DNA of 39,457 nt, from positions 1 to 39,457 of the forward strand of contig JAKFUT010000185.1 in assembly GCA_021732565.1 (NCBI GenBank), given 5' to 3'. The stretch is from Candidatus Obscuribacterales bacterium (GTDB lineage: Bacteria; Cyanobacteriota; Vampirovibrionia; Obscuribacterales; Obscuribacteraceae). Shown piece after piece: positions 16,692 through 26,520 of this stretch (the first letter of the stretch is position 1; each line of letters starts with the position of its first letter). The notes beneath the pieces are model-generated. The model was not told where the DNA came from. It saw only the letters and a list, made by a program, of their open reading frames with translations, and searched no databases. Both the position numbers and the translations under genes were made by a program.

Positions 16692-19600
16692 TTGAAACTA
16701 CTTCAGGCAACTTGCCTCACTCTAATGGCCTGTTTGATCGCCAGCCAGGCGCCGGTTCGTTCGGAGAATGTAGGTGGAAGTAATAATGCACCGGCTCCAT
16801 TACCGGAAGTGCTTGTTTCTTCGCAAAATCAAGTCATACCTTCGGAATCTTTGAAGGGGGCCTCGGGGCTGACTGTTGCTTCCGGGGCAAGCGCGATTAT
16901 TGATTTTGGCTCGAATCCGAATCTGGCACTGTTGGGCAACATCAACAATTCCGGATCCATATACACTATTTCCACCAATGCGGCAGTAACGACGGCGAAT
17001 ATCTCAGCGACGAACATATTTAACAACCACGGTGCCCTGATTACCAGCGTACTTTCGGGTGTAAATCTAGTCGGCATAGCCAACGTCGTTTCAAACCTGA
17101 ACCTTTCACTTTCAGCGACAAATAATATTGTGAATGCAGGCACAATATCATCCGCTGCCAATCTCAACTTAACCGCCGGCAATACCATAACAAACATCGG
17201 TGCCATGACTGCGGTTCAGAATCTGGCTGCAACTGTAGCCTCCGGTGTATTGAATAATGCCGGCACAATCGCTGCAGCAACCGGAAACATCAGCATATCT
17301 ACAACTGTTGCACACGACCTGTTGGTAAACAACATTAACGGGAACATTCAGTCTCTCTTGGGCACGCTTTCGATTAACACCCGAGCAGAATCGGAAAAAG
17401 TTGCCTTGAAACTCATTGGTGGCGACATTCGGGCGGCCGCGATCAATCTCATAAATCCGAACGGAATGGTGGACGTGTCTATAAAGGAGCTCGTCGGTCC
17501 ACTTAGTGTGTCTGCCGGTGGCGCGCATGTATTAGCCGATACACCAAACTTGGTATTAGGACAACTGAATCTCACTGGTGATCCTACGTTCTACAACTCA
17601 TCGGGAGACATCAGCCTAACCACAGATCTCGACTTACGACCGGAGCAGTTCGTTGCTCCCGGACCGGTAGCTCTGGCAATCGTAGCCAATGGAAACATCA
17701 TCGGCAATGGCATTACGAAAATTGATGTTAGCACAAACACCAATTCGCTCGGCGGCAACACATGGCAGGGGCAGGGAAGCGCGGGCGCAGTCATCCTGGT
17801 TGCGGGAGCAGCCTTTACGGTCGCACCAACTGACGGTAGTAGCGCCACAGCCACTCCCCCCGGCGATACCAGCAATACGTTGACCATTACTGGCGCGAGT
17901 ACTACAGGGGGAAACATCCAGCTCTCCGGGGTGAGCATTAAAACGCAGGCCGGAGTGACACCAAATCAGACGGGTGGTGCCAACTACGCAGCACCTACGA
18001 GTTCCCAGTCTGGCGATGTAACTCTCGTTGCATTCGGTGGATCGACTAACAACGGTGATATCACCATCGGCAATATCACTACCGGCGAGTGGTTCCAGTC
18101 GCCGCAGAGTCAATATCTAACTGCCGCTGGCGATTATACGGGTATCAACGGCAATGTCATGATTGTGGGAACGGGAAGCATCACAACCGGAGCCATCGAT
18201 ACAACAGGAAACTATGTTAACCCGACGATTTATAACGGAACGGTCACGATAGCATCAGCCTCGGTGTTGTTGGCTCAATCCACTCAATCCCAGCCAACAG
18301 TCAATTGGACCGGGGGCGGTGGCTTTCCCGCTGCGACAATCGTCTCAGGCCTGTATCCTCTTTATTCCACAATAGGTGACGCCTTTCTCCAACCGGGGTT
18401 GAAAGCGTTTGACTTGAGCGTGACTCCAGCACCGTCTCCTGCGCCCCCGGCAGCAAATCCCCCCAATCCCACAGTTCAGCCGCCCACGGCTGTCACACCT
18501 CCGCCAATCGCTGCAGGTACCGTACTCTATCTAGACCCGCAAGGACCTAATGCAGAAACTGTCACTGTGCTAACTGTCAGTGGAAACCAGATTACTTTGA
18601 CCACTCCGCTGACCAAGTACCATTATCAGTCCGAACGAATAATGCAATCTGCAGCCAGTGTGGTGATTTATCCAGGCGCCGGATCGGTAGGCGCTGATTA
18701 TTACTTTCTTCCTCCGACACAAAATGGCGGCACATTCGTTCCAAATTTCACCGGGCTACAGTCAGGGAGCATCACCCTTGGTGCCATCAGCGGCACGCAG
18801 GCCGTGACGATCGCCACCACAGGCAATGTCACCGTTGGCGGTAACATGAGTTTGTCTCAAAATCCCAACGCATACAGCCCTTGGACTCAATGGCCAGGAT
18901 CAAATCCTCCAAACCCGATCTATCCTCCCGGCCCCGTTCCACCGACAGCCGTACCTAACACTCTGCGGTATCCATCCATCAACATAACGGGTGCTGCAGT
19001 ATCCCTGGCCGAAGGGCTGACAATCAGTTCTGAAATCTCAGGCTGTAATCTCTGCCCAACAAGCATTAACATCACAACAAACAGTCTCACTAATAACGGC
19101 ACAATCACCGCTGGTACCTCGACAGCCAATTTTTCCAATTCATTCATCAATATTCTGAGCACGGGAAACCTGGCCGTGACAGGGTCCGGAACGTTCAGCG
19201 TACCATCTTTGAGCGTCATCGAGTTCGCCGCTGCCGACACAAATCAACTCAACATCAATTCTAGTCTTTCGATAACTACTGGCGCGCAAGGGCTTGTAAT
19301 ACTGGACGCTCAGGGAACTGGTGGCACTATCAACATTACTTCCGGCTCGTTGATAACGGTAAGTCATCCAGCCGTGCCAGCGCTGTCTGATTTGACTCCG
19401 ACCATAATTAGCGTGAACACGCCCAACTTGAATCTCGCCAACAATTCAGGCATAGCATCGCAAGCCGACGGAACGATAGCTGTAAGTTCAGGTTACACCA
19501 ACGATCCCCTCACCCTTCAAATAGATACTCAGGCAGCTTTGCGAACCGCAGGCGTGATCACGATGCGATCAGGTGGCACACAAAATGTAGTGATAGGACC

Positions 19601-21866
19601 CTCATCGGGCTCGGCATCTCTTGCGCTAAACGCTAAGATTTCGCTGATTGTCACACAGGCTTCAGATGTTACTGTTGGCCTTAACGGTACCGACTCAGTC
19701 TTTTTTGTACAAAATCCGTCAGGCGGAATGCAAGGCGTTGCTTTCCAGCCGTATGTAGGTGACGCAGTCGCTGGAACTCTTGTATATCCCGCCTACACTA
19801 GCTACCCGTACTGGTCGGTGTTGTCTATGCTAGCGCCAATTGCTGCATCGCAGCAATTCAGAATGGTCTCTACTTACACACAACAAAACTCGTCTGGCTT
19901 TGTGATTCAGGCCGCAAAACAAGTCGGACTTCAAGTTTCAGCCGGCGTTTTTGCCAAGATTCAAACCGATGGAACAATCGCCCCGGCGGATTATGCCGTT
20001 GCTGTCAGTGATATCGGCTTATCTCTCTATGGTGCTTCCAAGCAGGGAAACGTATACGACATTGTTGTAGGTAATGAAGATATCGTTGGCAATGCTACGC
20101 CTGGTCCGTCGATTACAACTCTAACAACGCTCATAGACCTCACGAAGACTGGTCGTGATGGAACGTCGAATCCTGCAGGCGGCAACTTCACCAAAGCGAA
20201 CTTGCCTGTAACTACCAGACAAGAAGCCGGCGTGCTCAATCTAGTGAAGACGAGTACAGAGATGGTCACTCTTGTGCAAGACGTTGAAGATCATATCTAT
20301 GGCAATTTCTATCCCTTCTTTGATCAGAGCGCCGGTGGCGTCATTGCCACGTTGCTTCAACCGGGACCACATTCGAGACAGCAGTTCAATAGTCTCGTTG
20401 ACACCTTCATGACTAACAGCCTCAACACCAGTGTTAACAACTTCAAGCAATACGTGGTAACTAGTATCCCCAACATCCTTGTCGGCGAAACCGGTTGGGC
20501 AACTCCATTTCCGAAGAACCAGTTTGAGCCCTACGTAGGCTCTGATCTGCCTCAACAAAGTGTAGAGTGGGCAAACTGGTACTACCCGGCCATGCAAAGT
20601 TGGTCGGCCAACTACACAAGTGCCAATCAAAGTTCGACCTCTATCAACGCTTACTTTGATAGTTACAACGAGCCGTGGAAAGGTGTAGACGGGGCGAATC
20701 CTAATAATCAGCTGGTGACTCTCACTCAGGCGGTAACAGCGGGCGCAACCACGGTCAATGTCAGCGACGCTACCGCGTTTGTCAAGCTAAATCCATTGAG
20801 CGTAATGCTCGATCCAGGCAACCTGACCCTGCAAGAAATACAGAACATCACAGGAGTTGACACGACGAACAACATACTCACCATCAGCGCCACTAAATTC
20901 TCCCATGCCAATGGAGGTAGTCTTCATGCAGGCACACCGGAAGAGCCATTCTTCGGGCTGTGGAAGGCCGATGGTACCACAAGCAGCAACTCGGGCACAT
21001 ACAGCATTTACAACTTGACCAGCATACACAATAAGTTGTTCGGGGAACCATTTCCAATTTACGGTACCGTGACGCGGGCACCGCACGTATCCACACCTCC
21101 AGCCAATACGGCCACCACTGCCAGCCTGCCTTTAGCACCATCGTTTCTATCGATACTCATTGCAGACGCGACAAAAAATCTGGCGCTGCTAAATACCTCA
21201 ATTAGGCAGAGCGTGGGCAGCCTTGGTAATTCAATAGCTCCAACAGACGTCACCCCGGTGCCCGGCGGGGGCAATGATAATCCGCCTGAACTCTATCAGC
21301 CGGCAAACTACTTCACCAATCTCCTTGTGGGACGTTTGGCTTACAATTCAACAAACGTCAACAGCAACGACAAGTTGGCGCCGATTATTACATTGCCGGC
21401 CGGCAATAGTATATTCGCACCCAATCACGATCTGTCTGTGAACACCCCAATGGGCACGGTCAATATTGCAGCTGGTTCTGCTGTCATGATCGTGCAGGAG
21501 AGCGGTTCACTGACGATATTCAATTTGCATGATGAAAGCACTGGTGCCGTGTCTTTGACTCACGCCGGAAGTACCTATGCATTGCCTGTAGGCAGACAGT
21601 TAATGCTCACATCGGACAACAGTCACTCCTTCGCTCATCTTAACTCAAGCAAAATTGGCTACCGAAATGCGCAAGAAACAAAAATAGGGAATATGCGCGC
21701 CCTCACCGCAGAGTTCTCCTTGCCTTCTGCGCTCACAAGTATCAAGAGCCTTTCACAGCTCAAGAATTCATCGAACGATGAAGAAAGACTGCTGGCAAAG
21801 AAGTTATTCAAGACTGCTGCAGCAATTGCAATCATTAGCAAAGGCAAAGAGTCATTTCGCAACTAG
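16692..21866 (+). CDS. Giant filamentous-haemagglutinin-like surface protein with GH17 glucanase-type domain
   Basis: The protein has 1,724 residues from a TTG start at 16692, chosen because GAGG lies 9 nt upstream and a Sec signal peptide (about 1-23) follows; an in-frame TTG at 16677 would add five residues. Residues about 50-560 are Asn/Ser/Gly/Thr-rich, with repeated NNAGTI-type units of a beta-helix. A Pro-rich linker (about 580-605) and more beta-repeats follow. Residues about 1020-1450 match a GH17 fold: RMVSTYTQ, AAKQVGLQVSAGVFA, VVGNE (acid/base E1129), PVTT, IYGNFYPFFD, ILVGETGW (nucleophile E1266) and YFDSYNEPWK...FFGLWKADGT. A beta-domain is inserted at about 1339-1414. The C-terminus (about 1575-1650) is FecR-like. 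A likely role is binding and cutting beta-1,3-glucan at the cell surface; the activity is inferred. Confidence 0.75.
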   Translation: MKLLQATCLTLMACLIASQAPVRSENVGGSNNAPAPLPEVLVSSQNQVIPSESLKGASGLTVASGASAIIDFGSNPNLALLGNINNSGSIYTISTNAAVTTANISATNIFNNHGALITSVLSGVNLVGIANVVSNLNLSLSATNNIVNAGTISSAANLNLTAGNTITNIGAMTAVQNLAATVASGVLNNAGTIAAATGNISISTTVAHDLLVNNINGNIQSLLGTLSINTRAESEKVALKLIGGDIRAAAINLINPNGMVDVSIKELVGPLSVSAGGAHVLADTPNLVLGQLNLTGDPTFYNSSGDISLTTDLDLRPEQFVAPGPVALAIVANGNIIGNGITKIDVSTNTNSLGGNTWQGQGSAGAVILVAGAAFTVAPTDGSSATATPPGDTSNTLTITGASTTGGNIQLSGVSIKTQAGVTPNQTGGANYAAPTSSQSGDVTLVAFGGSTNNGDITIGNITTGEWFQSPQSQYLTAAGDYTGINGNVMIVGTGSITTGAIDTTGNYVNPTIYNGTVTIASASVLLAQSTQSQPTVNWTGGGGFPAATIVSGLYPLYSTIGDAFLQPGLKAFDLSVTPAPSPAPPAANPPNPTVQPPTAVTPPPIAAGTVLYLDPQGPNAETVTVLTVSGNQITLTTPLTKYHYQSERIMQSAASVVIYPGAGSVGADYYFLPPTQNGGTFVPNFTGLQSGSITLGAISGTQAVTIATTGNVTVGGNMSLSQNPNAYSPWTQWPGSNPPNPIYPPGPVPPTAVPNTLRYPSINITGAAVSLAEGLTISSEISGCNLCPTSINITTNSLTNNGTITAGTSTANFSNSFINILSTGNLAVTGSGTFSVPSLSVIEFAAADTNQLNINSSLSITTGAQGLVILDAQGTGGTINITSGSLITVSHPAVPALSDLTPTIISVNTPNLNLANNSGIASQADGTIAVSSGYTNDPLTLQIDTQAALRTAGVITMRSGGTQNVVIGPSSGSASLALNAKISLIVTQASDVTVGLNGTDSVFFVQNPSGGMQGVAFQPYVGDAVAGTLVYPAYTSYPYWSVLSMLAPIAASQQFRMVSTYTQQNSSGFVIQAAKQVGLQVSAGVFAKIQTDGTIAPADYAVAVSDIGLSLYGASKQGNVYDIVVGNEDIVGNATPGPSITTLTTLIDLTKTGRDGTSNPAGGNFTKANLPVTTRQEAGVLNLVKTSTEMVTLVQDVEDHIYGNFYPFFDQSAGGVIATLLQPGPHSRQQFNSLVDTFMTNSLNTSVNNFKQYVVTSIPNILVGETGWATPFPKNQFEPYVGSDLPQQSVEWANWYYPAMQSWSANYTSANQSSTSINAYFDSYNEPWKGVDGANPNNQLVTLTQAVTAGATTVNVSDATAFVKLNPLSVMLDPGNLTLQEIQNITGVDTTNNILTISATKFSHANGGSLHAGTPEEPFFGLWKADGTTSSNSGTYSIYNLTSIHNKLFGEPFPIYGTVTRAPHVSTPPANTATTASLPLAPSFLSILIADATKNLALLNTSIRQSVGSLGNSIAPTDVTPVPGGGNDNPPELYQPANYFTNLLVGRLAYNSTNVNSNDKLAPIITLPAGNSIFAPNHDLSVNTPMGTVNIAAGSAVMIVQESGSLTIFNLHDESTGAVSLTHAGSTYALPVGRQLMLTSDNSHSFAHLNSSKIGYRNAQETKIGNMRALTAEFSLPSALTSIKSLSQLKNSSNDEERLLAKKLFKTAAAIAIISKGKESFRN

Positions 21867-21975
21867 GAGCCAATTCCCGCTAGAAAAAAAATCGGTCCGT
21901 GAGGAACGAAATTCTCAGTACCTGGCACCACTAGTCGGGGCATGTAATGAAGTCGACATAGCGACCCGGGTGTGT

Positions 21976-23232
21976 ATGCGATACAAAAACTCCTACCCCT
22001 CCCAACAGCTGGCAGTACTAGCATTGTTACTTGTCTCGTTGCCATTGAGCGCGAAGGAGAATATTCGAATACAACAAGAGAAATTCATATCGGCCGTGGA
22101 ACGAGGCGACTGTAAAGTCATGGAGGAGATTCTCAAGAAAGATCCGAAATTGCTTAATACGCAAGACACGGATCGAAAGTCCTTTGAGAGACTGAATGCT
22201 GCCGAGTTATCGATTGTGCGGGGCAAAACAGAAGCTCTCGAATCGCTGCTTCGGCATGGGGCGAAGCTGCAAGCAGGCAGTACAAGCCTCCTTCATTTAG
22301 CAGCCCGAAACGGGAGGACAGAGATCGCTGAATTACTGCTAAGGAAGGGAGCCAAAGCTGATTTAGCGGATGGCGACGGACTGACACCACTGGCAGTAGC
22401 TCTTATGAATCGTCAATTGGAAACAGCGAAGTCTCTTGTCTCAAAAGGGGTTGCAATTGATCCCGTCTCCGCTTGCGGATTGGGGCGTCTAGATATACTC
22501 AAAAAGACTACTTTGAACTTATCAAACAGGTCTCCAGAACTTCAGGAAAAAGGTCACCACGTGATACTGCCGTATCTTCATTGTGCTGCGGCGAACAACC
22601 AGGCAGAAACCGTAGACTATCTACTGGCGATACGCGTACCTGCGGACAGTGAATTTCCAGTAGGATCAACCGCTTTGTACTATGCCGTTTTAGCTCAGAG
22701 TCTTCCCTGTGTGAAATTGCTCGTTGCACACGGAGCGAAAGTACACTCGTCGCCAACGATCTACGGCAGCAACGATCCCTTCTCTACCATATGCAAGTAC
22801 CATAGTGACCTAATCATCGTGACTTACCTGTTGGATCATCACGCTGCCAACGTAAACATGCCGTTAGACAACGATCAAAACGTGCTGCACATAGCTTGCG
22901 ATAACAAAGACGAGAAACTCGCGCAGTTGCTCGTGGAAAGAGCTATCGATATCAACAAACGCAGATTGGGAAGGGGCTCTGGAATTAACGGGTGTATTGG
23001 TCCGCAGGATTTCAGCGATACACCACTCCATATTGCTGCGAGAGAAGGCAGCTTCAATATTGTGAAGCTCTTAGTGGAGCATAATGCCAGGCTCTCTGAA
23101 ATGGACGATTATGGATTCTCTCCAATTGATTATGCAATCAAGAAAAATCACAAAGAGATTGTGGAGTATCTGCGCTCAAAAGGAGCCAAGCCAGGCACGG
23201 GGAAACTAAATTTGCCCTCTTTCAACAATTAA
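21976..23232 (+). CDS. Exported ankyrin-repeat protein, 418 aa
   Basis: ATG 21976 gives a Sec signal peptide (about 1-26, ending PLSA). The open frame runs further upstream but overlaps the surface-protein gene in another frame and has no support there. At least seven ankyrin repeats are visible, for example TSLLHLAARNGRTEIAELLL, DGLTPLAVALMNRQLETAKS, STALYYAVLAQSLPCVKLLV, QNVLHIACDNKDEKLAQLLV, DTPLHIAAREGSFNIVKLLV and FSPIDYAIKKNHKEIVEYLR. Ankyrin proteins bind other proteins; with a signal peptide this one should act in the periplasm or outside the cell. It lies 109 nt after the giant surface protein in the same direction and may be co-transcribed. Confidence 0.85.
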   Translation: MRYKNSYPSQQLAVLALLLVSLPLSAKENIRIQQEKFISAVERGDCKVMEEILKKDPKLLNTQDTDRKSFERLNAAELSIVRGKTEALESLLRHGAKLQAGSTSLLHLAARNGRTEIAELLLRKGAKADLADGDGLTPLAVALMNRQLETAKSLVSKGVAIDPVSACGLGRLDILKKTTLNLSNRSPELQEKGHHVILPYLHCAAANNQAETVDYLLAIRVPADSEFPVGSTALYYAVLAQSLPCVKLLVAHGAKVHSSPTIYGSNDPFSTICKYHSDLIIVTYLLDHHAANVNMPLDNDQNVLHIACDNKDEKLAQLLVERAIDINKRRLGRGSGINGCIGPQDFSDTPLHIAAREGSFNIVKLLVEHNARLSEMDDYGFSPIDYAIKKNHKEIVEYLRSKGAKPGTGKLNLPSFNN

Positions 23233-23683
23233 CTGGTGCAAATACTCGCCCCGGAATTGAGACTCGCGACTTCGCAAACATGTTTTGAAGCGATACGTGC
23301 CAGTCGATGAGCCACGTAAGGAGAACATTGCTCGATATACGAATGAATAAACTCCGGGTAATCGAAAGGTTAGAGTCACAGCTTCTTTGACACAGCCCAG
23401 CGCGATTATGGAGACTTCAATGCGTGGAGAAGAGTCACGCCTATACGGTAGGAACAATATGGCGGTTTGTCCAAGTTTTCGCGCAACTAGCCTGCATGCG
23501 GGAATTGAGAGAAGAGCAAATCCCACGCCAATCCCCAGTATTTGCCAGGAGCAATTGTAGTCACTAACGGTAGTCAGTATCCACTCGTTGACGGTTTTCA
23601 GTTCAAGGGGAAAAGTTTGGCCAGCGCTCAACCTTGAGGCGAACCGTGTATGGATGGCAGACTTTAGTAAATTCGGGCACGGC
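23233..23683. other. Intergenic region between convergent genes
   Basis: The plus-strand ankyrin gene and the minus-strand kinase gene converge on this gap of about 450 bases. A minus-strand frame of 141 codons (23206-23631) has only a TTG start, no ribosome site and overlaps the ankyrin gene, so I do not call it. No strong terminator is seen. Confidence 0.35.
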
Positions 23684-25789
23684 CTAATGCGAGACTAGAT
23701 GCGGGTCCGGCCCGGCAAGAGGGAGGCGCAGCCAGAATGCCGAACCTTTGCCCTCTTCACTGTCTAGTCCCACTGAACCGCCGTGTTGCTCGACGATCAC
23801 TTTGCATATGTAAAGACCGAGTCCCGTGCCTCGTTTTGCTTTGCGTGCCTTTTCATCAGGCCCCTGCCGAAATGGTTGAAACAGCCCGGCTGCCACCACC
23901 GGTGCAATCCCGGCACCTTCGTCGATTACTTTGATCACCGCGAACTCGCTCTCTTGTTGTGCTGCAATTTTGATCGTGCTTCCACGGCGGGAAAATTTAA
24001 TTGCGTTTGAAACCAAATTAATCAATGCTTGAACTACGCGGTCTTCGTCAGCCACCAGTGCGATATTGCTCGCTTCAATTTCTATAGTGACCCCTGCTTG
24101 TTTTGCCAGCTCGTCCACTCCACCGAGAGATTTTTGAATCACTGCATCTATTGATAGTTGATCAAACTTCATCGTAAACTGACCCGAAGCCATATTCTCA
24201 ACGCTGAGAAGATCTTCGACCAGTGTTAGCAGTCGCTTAACGTGATCGATCACTCCCATTGAGCGCTTGGTGATTTTTTCGGAAATTGGACCAAGCGCGC
24301 CTTCGACCAACAGTTCAAGAAAGAGTTGTATCGAAGTAAGAGGGGTGCGCAACTCATGACTTACCAGCGCGACAAAACGCCGCTTTAGTTTCTCTAATTC
24401 TTGCCGGTCTGAAACATCTACAATGGTCACCAAAAGCCGTTCTCCCGCTGAAGTGCGGATTGTAGTACAACTGGTTTCTATGTATATAGCTTCGCCATTT
24501 TTTTTGCGAACTCGCATTTCGTGTATCTTTCCGAAGCTGTCATGCGCCAATTGATCCACATATTGTTCGCGCGAAACTTCCTTTTCGCCGAACAACACTT
24601 GTGGATGCCCGCCGGCGAGCTCGTTCTCTTCATAACCGAAGAGTTCTCGCGTTCGCGGGTTCGTCGCGTCAATGCATCCGTCTCGATCGAGCGTCACTAG
24701 CCCGATGGGCATGTTGTCGATTAGAGCGCGCATGTTTGCTTCGCTCTGTCGTAATATTCGCTCCTTCTCCTTCTCCAGGGTGATATCGCGCGCCGAACAA
24801 AACATCACATGTTCCGTATTCGACCACTCCATAAACCACGACAGGTAAACTGTTGATCCATCCTCTTTGTGAGCCATCACTTCGATTGATGTTTCGTTGC
24901 TCTTTTCTTTCTGAGCTGTTAGCTCTTCCAGTCGTCGAGTATCTTCCGGTGAGACCACCAGAGAGATGTGTTTACCTTCCAGATGAGAAGGAACGTATCC
25001 GAGAATACGCTTGCTGGAAGGGCTCACGCTGACGATGCGACCTTTTCTGTCCAATGCGAAAATAAGATCCAGCGCGTGATCTGCGATTGCTTCTTCTCTG
25101 GTTTGCGCTTCTGTTGCCTGATGACTCAACTCATGAGCCATTGCGGCAAGTACGTCGATCTCACGCGTTCCGCACCATTTAACGTCGTCTTTGTCTTTTA
25201 GTGTTGCAGAGTTAAATGCACTGGTAATGGTCGGTTCCTGGCTGTCCAACGTTCGCATTGTGTGCCAGAAAAGGGTGCCAAAACCAATAGCGGTGATTGC
25301 CAGGGAAAGGAGTACTGGTGGCAGGGTAAGTGTGTTGCTGGAAAAAACGAAAAATATGCCAAGCGAAATGATTTGCAGCGAAAGAGATAGTAACAGCACT
25401 TGTTTGGCTGTGTGTTTTAGCATGGCTGCAAGAGGTTGCCCGCTGATTCTGCTTATTACCGACTCATAGGTCGTAGCTCGCAGCCTTGCTTTGCGCATCG
25501 TCGAAGGCTGTTCCAGAATCATCTTCTCAACATAGTCGCGATCGATAGCAATCAATCGCGCTGGTGTTAGATTGTGATCCGCCGAGGCCCCCAATGCGGA
25601 TTTTCGCAATCGAGCAAGATACCAGCGCCGAACCTTTTCATAGGTCGCGGAGTTTGAGAGGCCGCTCAAGGTCAGTAAAGCTCGGTCGTTCTCCTGTGTC
25701 ATTGCTTTCCTTGCCAACTCCTCCGTTGCGTTTCCTTTTCGTTGCGTGAAAATCGCCGACTCGGTGAATCTTTGCAAGGCGAAAAACAT
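23684..25789 (-). CDS. PAS-PAS sensor histidine kinase
   Basis: This kinase (701 aa) should autophosphorylate and pass phosphate to the OmpR-type regulator encoded 20 nt upstream. An unusually long N-terminal region of about 125 residues precedes two transmembrane helices (about 128-150 and 155-176). Two PAS domains follow: about 240-355 (DLIFALDRKGRIVSVSPSS...HVMFCSARDITLEKE) and about 360-470 (LIDNMPIGLVTLDRDG...VTIVDVSDRQE). The HisKA box is FVALVSHELRTPL with H478. The HATPase shows the N box (LINLVSNAIKFS), the G1 box (DEGAGIAP) and the G2 box (GTGLGLYICK). The signal is unknown. It is the last gene of the minus-strand signalling operon. Confidence 0.95.
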   Translation of the reverse strand: MFFALQRFTESAIFTQRKGNATEELARKAMTQENDRALLTLSGLSNSATYEKVRRWYLARLRKSALGASADHNLTPARLIAIDRDYVEKMILEQPSTMRKARLRATTYESVISRISGQPLAAMLKHTAKQVLLLSLSLQIISLGIFFVFSSNTLTLPPVLLSLAITAIGFGTLFWHTMRTLDSQEPTITSAFNSATLKDKDDVKWCGTREIDVLAAMAHELSHQATEAQTREEAIADHALDLIFALDRKGRIVSVSPSSKRILGYVPSHLEGKHISLVVSPEDTRRLEELTAQKEKSNETSIEVMAHKEDGSTVYLSWFMEWSNTEHVMFCSARDITLEKEKERILRQSEANMRALIDNMPIGLVTLDRDGCIDATNPRTRELFGYEENELAGGHPQVLFGEKEVSREQYVDQLAHDSFGKIHEMRVRKKNGEAIYIETSCTTIRTSAGERLLVTIVDVSDRQELEKLKRRFVALVSHELRTPLTSIQLFLELLVEGALGPISEKITKRSMGVIDHVKRLLTLVEDLLSVENMASGQFTMKFDQLSIDAVIQKSLGGVDELAKQAGVTIEIEASNIALVADEDRVVQALINLVSNAIKFSRRGSTIKIAAQQESEFAVIKVIDEGAGIAPVVAAGLFQPFRQGPDEKARKAKRGTGLGLYICKVIVEQHGGSVGLDSEEGKGSAFWLRLPLAGPDPHLVSH

Positions 25790-25809
25790 CGCGCCGTAGG
25801 CGCTCTAGG

Positions 25810-26490
25810 CTACTTCTCCGGTTCGCTCACTTTATAGCCCACGCCGTAAACCGTGGTGATCAAAGAAGGTTCACCGGCGGTATCCAACTTCTTCCTCAGC
25901 CGAGTTACCACCGTTCGTACCGCATCCGGGGTCGCGTCGGAGGTTGATTCCCACACATGGTCAAGAATTGATTCTGCGCTGAGAACGCAGTCCTTGTTAA
26001 CCATAAGGTATTCAAGTACGGCGAACTCCCGAGGAAGCAAAGCGACTTCTTCTTTGCCGTGGAAGACCTTATGACTGGAACGCTCCAGCGTTACGTTGGC
26101 AACAGCAAGTGTTTCTGCCGGAATTGCCGATTGACGCCTGAGAAGGGCTCGAATTCGCGCCGCTAGTTCCACCCGATGAAAGGGTTTCGTCAAATAGTCG
26201 TCGCCCCCGGCGTCGAGCCCCACCGCTTTGTCTTCAACGGCTGCTTTACCAGTGAGGAACAAAATTGGGGTGTGGCCTCCCCGAGACCTGAACTCTTTGC
26301 AAATTTGCGGACCGGAGGTGTCCGGCAATTCCCAATCGAGTATCACCAGATCAAATGAATAAATCTGGAGCATTGCCAGGGCCTGCTGCCCGTCATGGAC
26401 TTTCTCGCAGGAGTACTTCTCTTCTTCGAGAAAATCGCAAATCAGGTCGGCAACTACTTGATCATCTTCGACAACTAAGACTTTGGCCAA
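25810..26490 (-). CDS. OmpR/PhoB-family response regulator
   Basis: This is a two-domain transcription regulator of 226 aa. The receiver has the acidic pair (E8, D9, D10), the phosphoacceptor D52 (LVILDWELPD), T80 and K102 (LTKPF). The C-terminal winged helix carries PREFAVLEYLMVNKDCVLS, DAVRTVVTRLRKKLD and ITTVYGVGYKV, typical of OmpR family DNA binding. All catalytic residues are present. It lies directly before its probable cognate kinase and after a UPF0104 membrane protein, with a spacing of 20-30 nt, so these are co-transcribed. Target genes are not deducible from the window. Confidence 0.96.
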   Translation of the reverse strand: MAKVLVVEDDQVVADLICDFLEEEKYSCEKVHDGQQALAMLQIYSFDLVILDWELPDTSGPQICKEFRSRGGHTPILFLTGKAAVEDKAVGLDAGGDDYLTKPFHRVELAARIRALLRRQSAIPAETLAVANVTLERSSHKVFHGKEEVALLPREFAVLEYLMVNKDCVLSAESILDHVWESTSDATPDAVRTVVTRLRKKLDTAGEPSLITTVYGVGYKVSEPEK

Positions 26491-26520
26491 GTACTCATTC
26501 TCCGATAACTGCCGGCTGAA

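Noticed and set aside
23206..23631. 141-codon minus-strand frame downstream of the kinase
   Set aside because: TTG start without a ribosome site, overlaps the ankyrin gene and has an unlikely composition.
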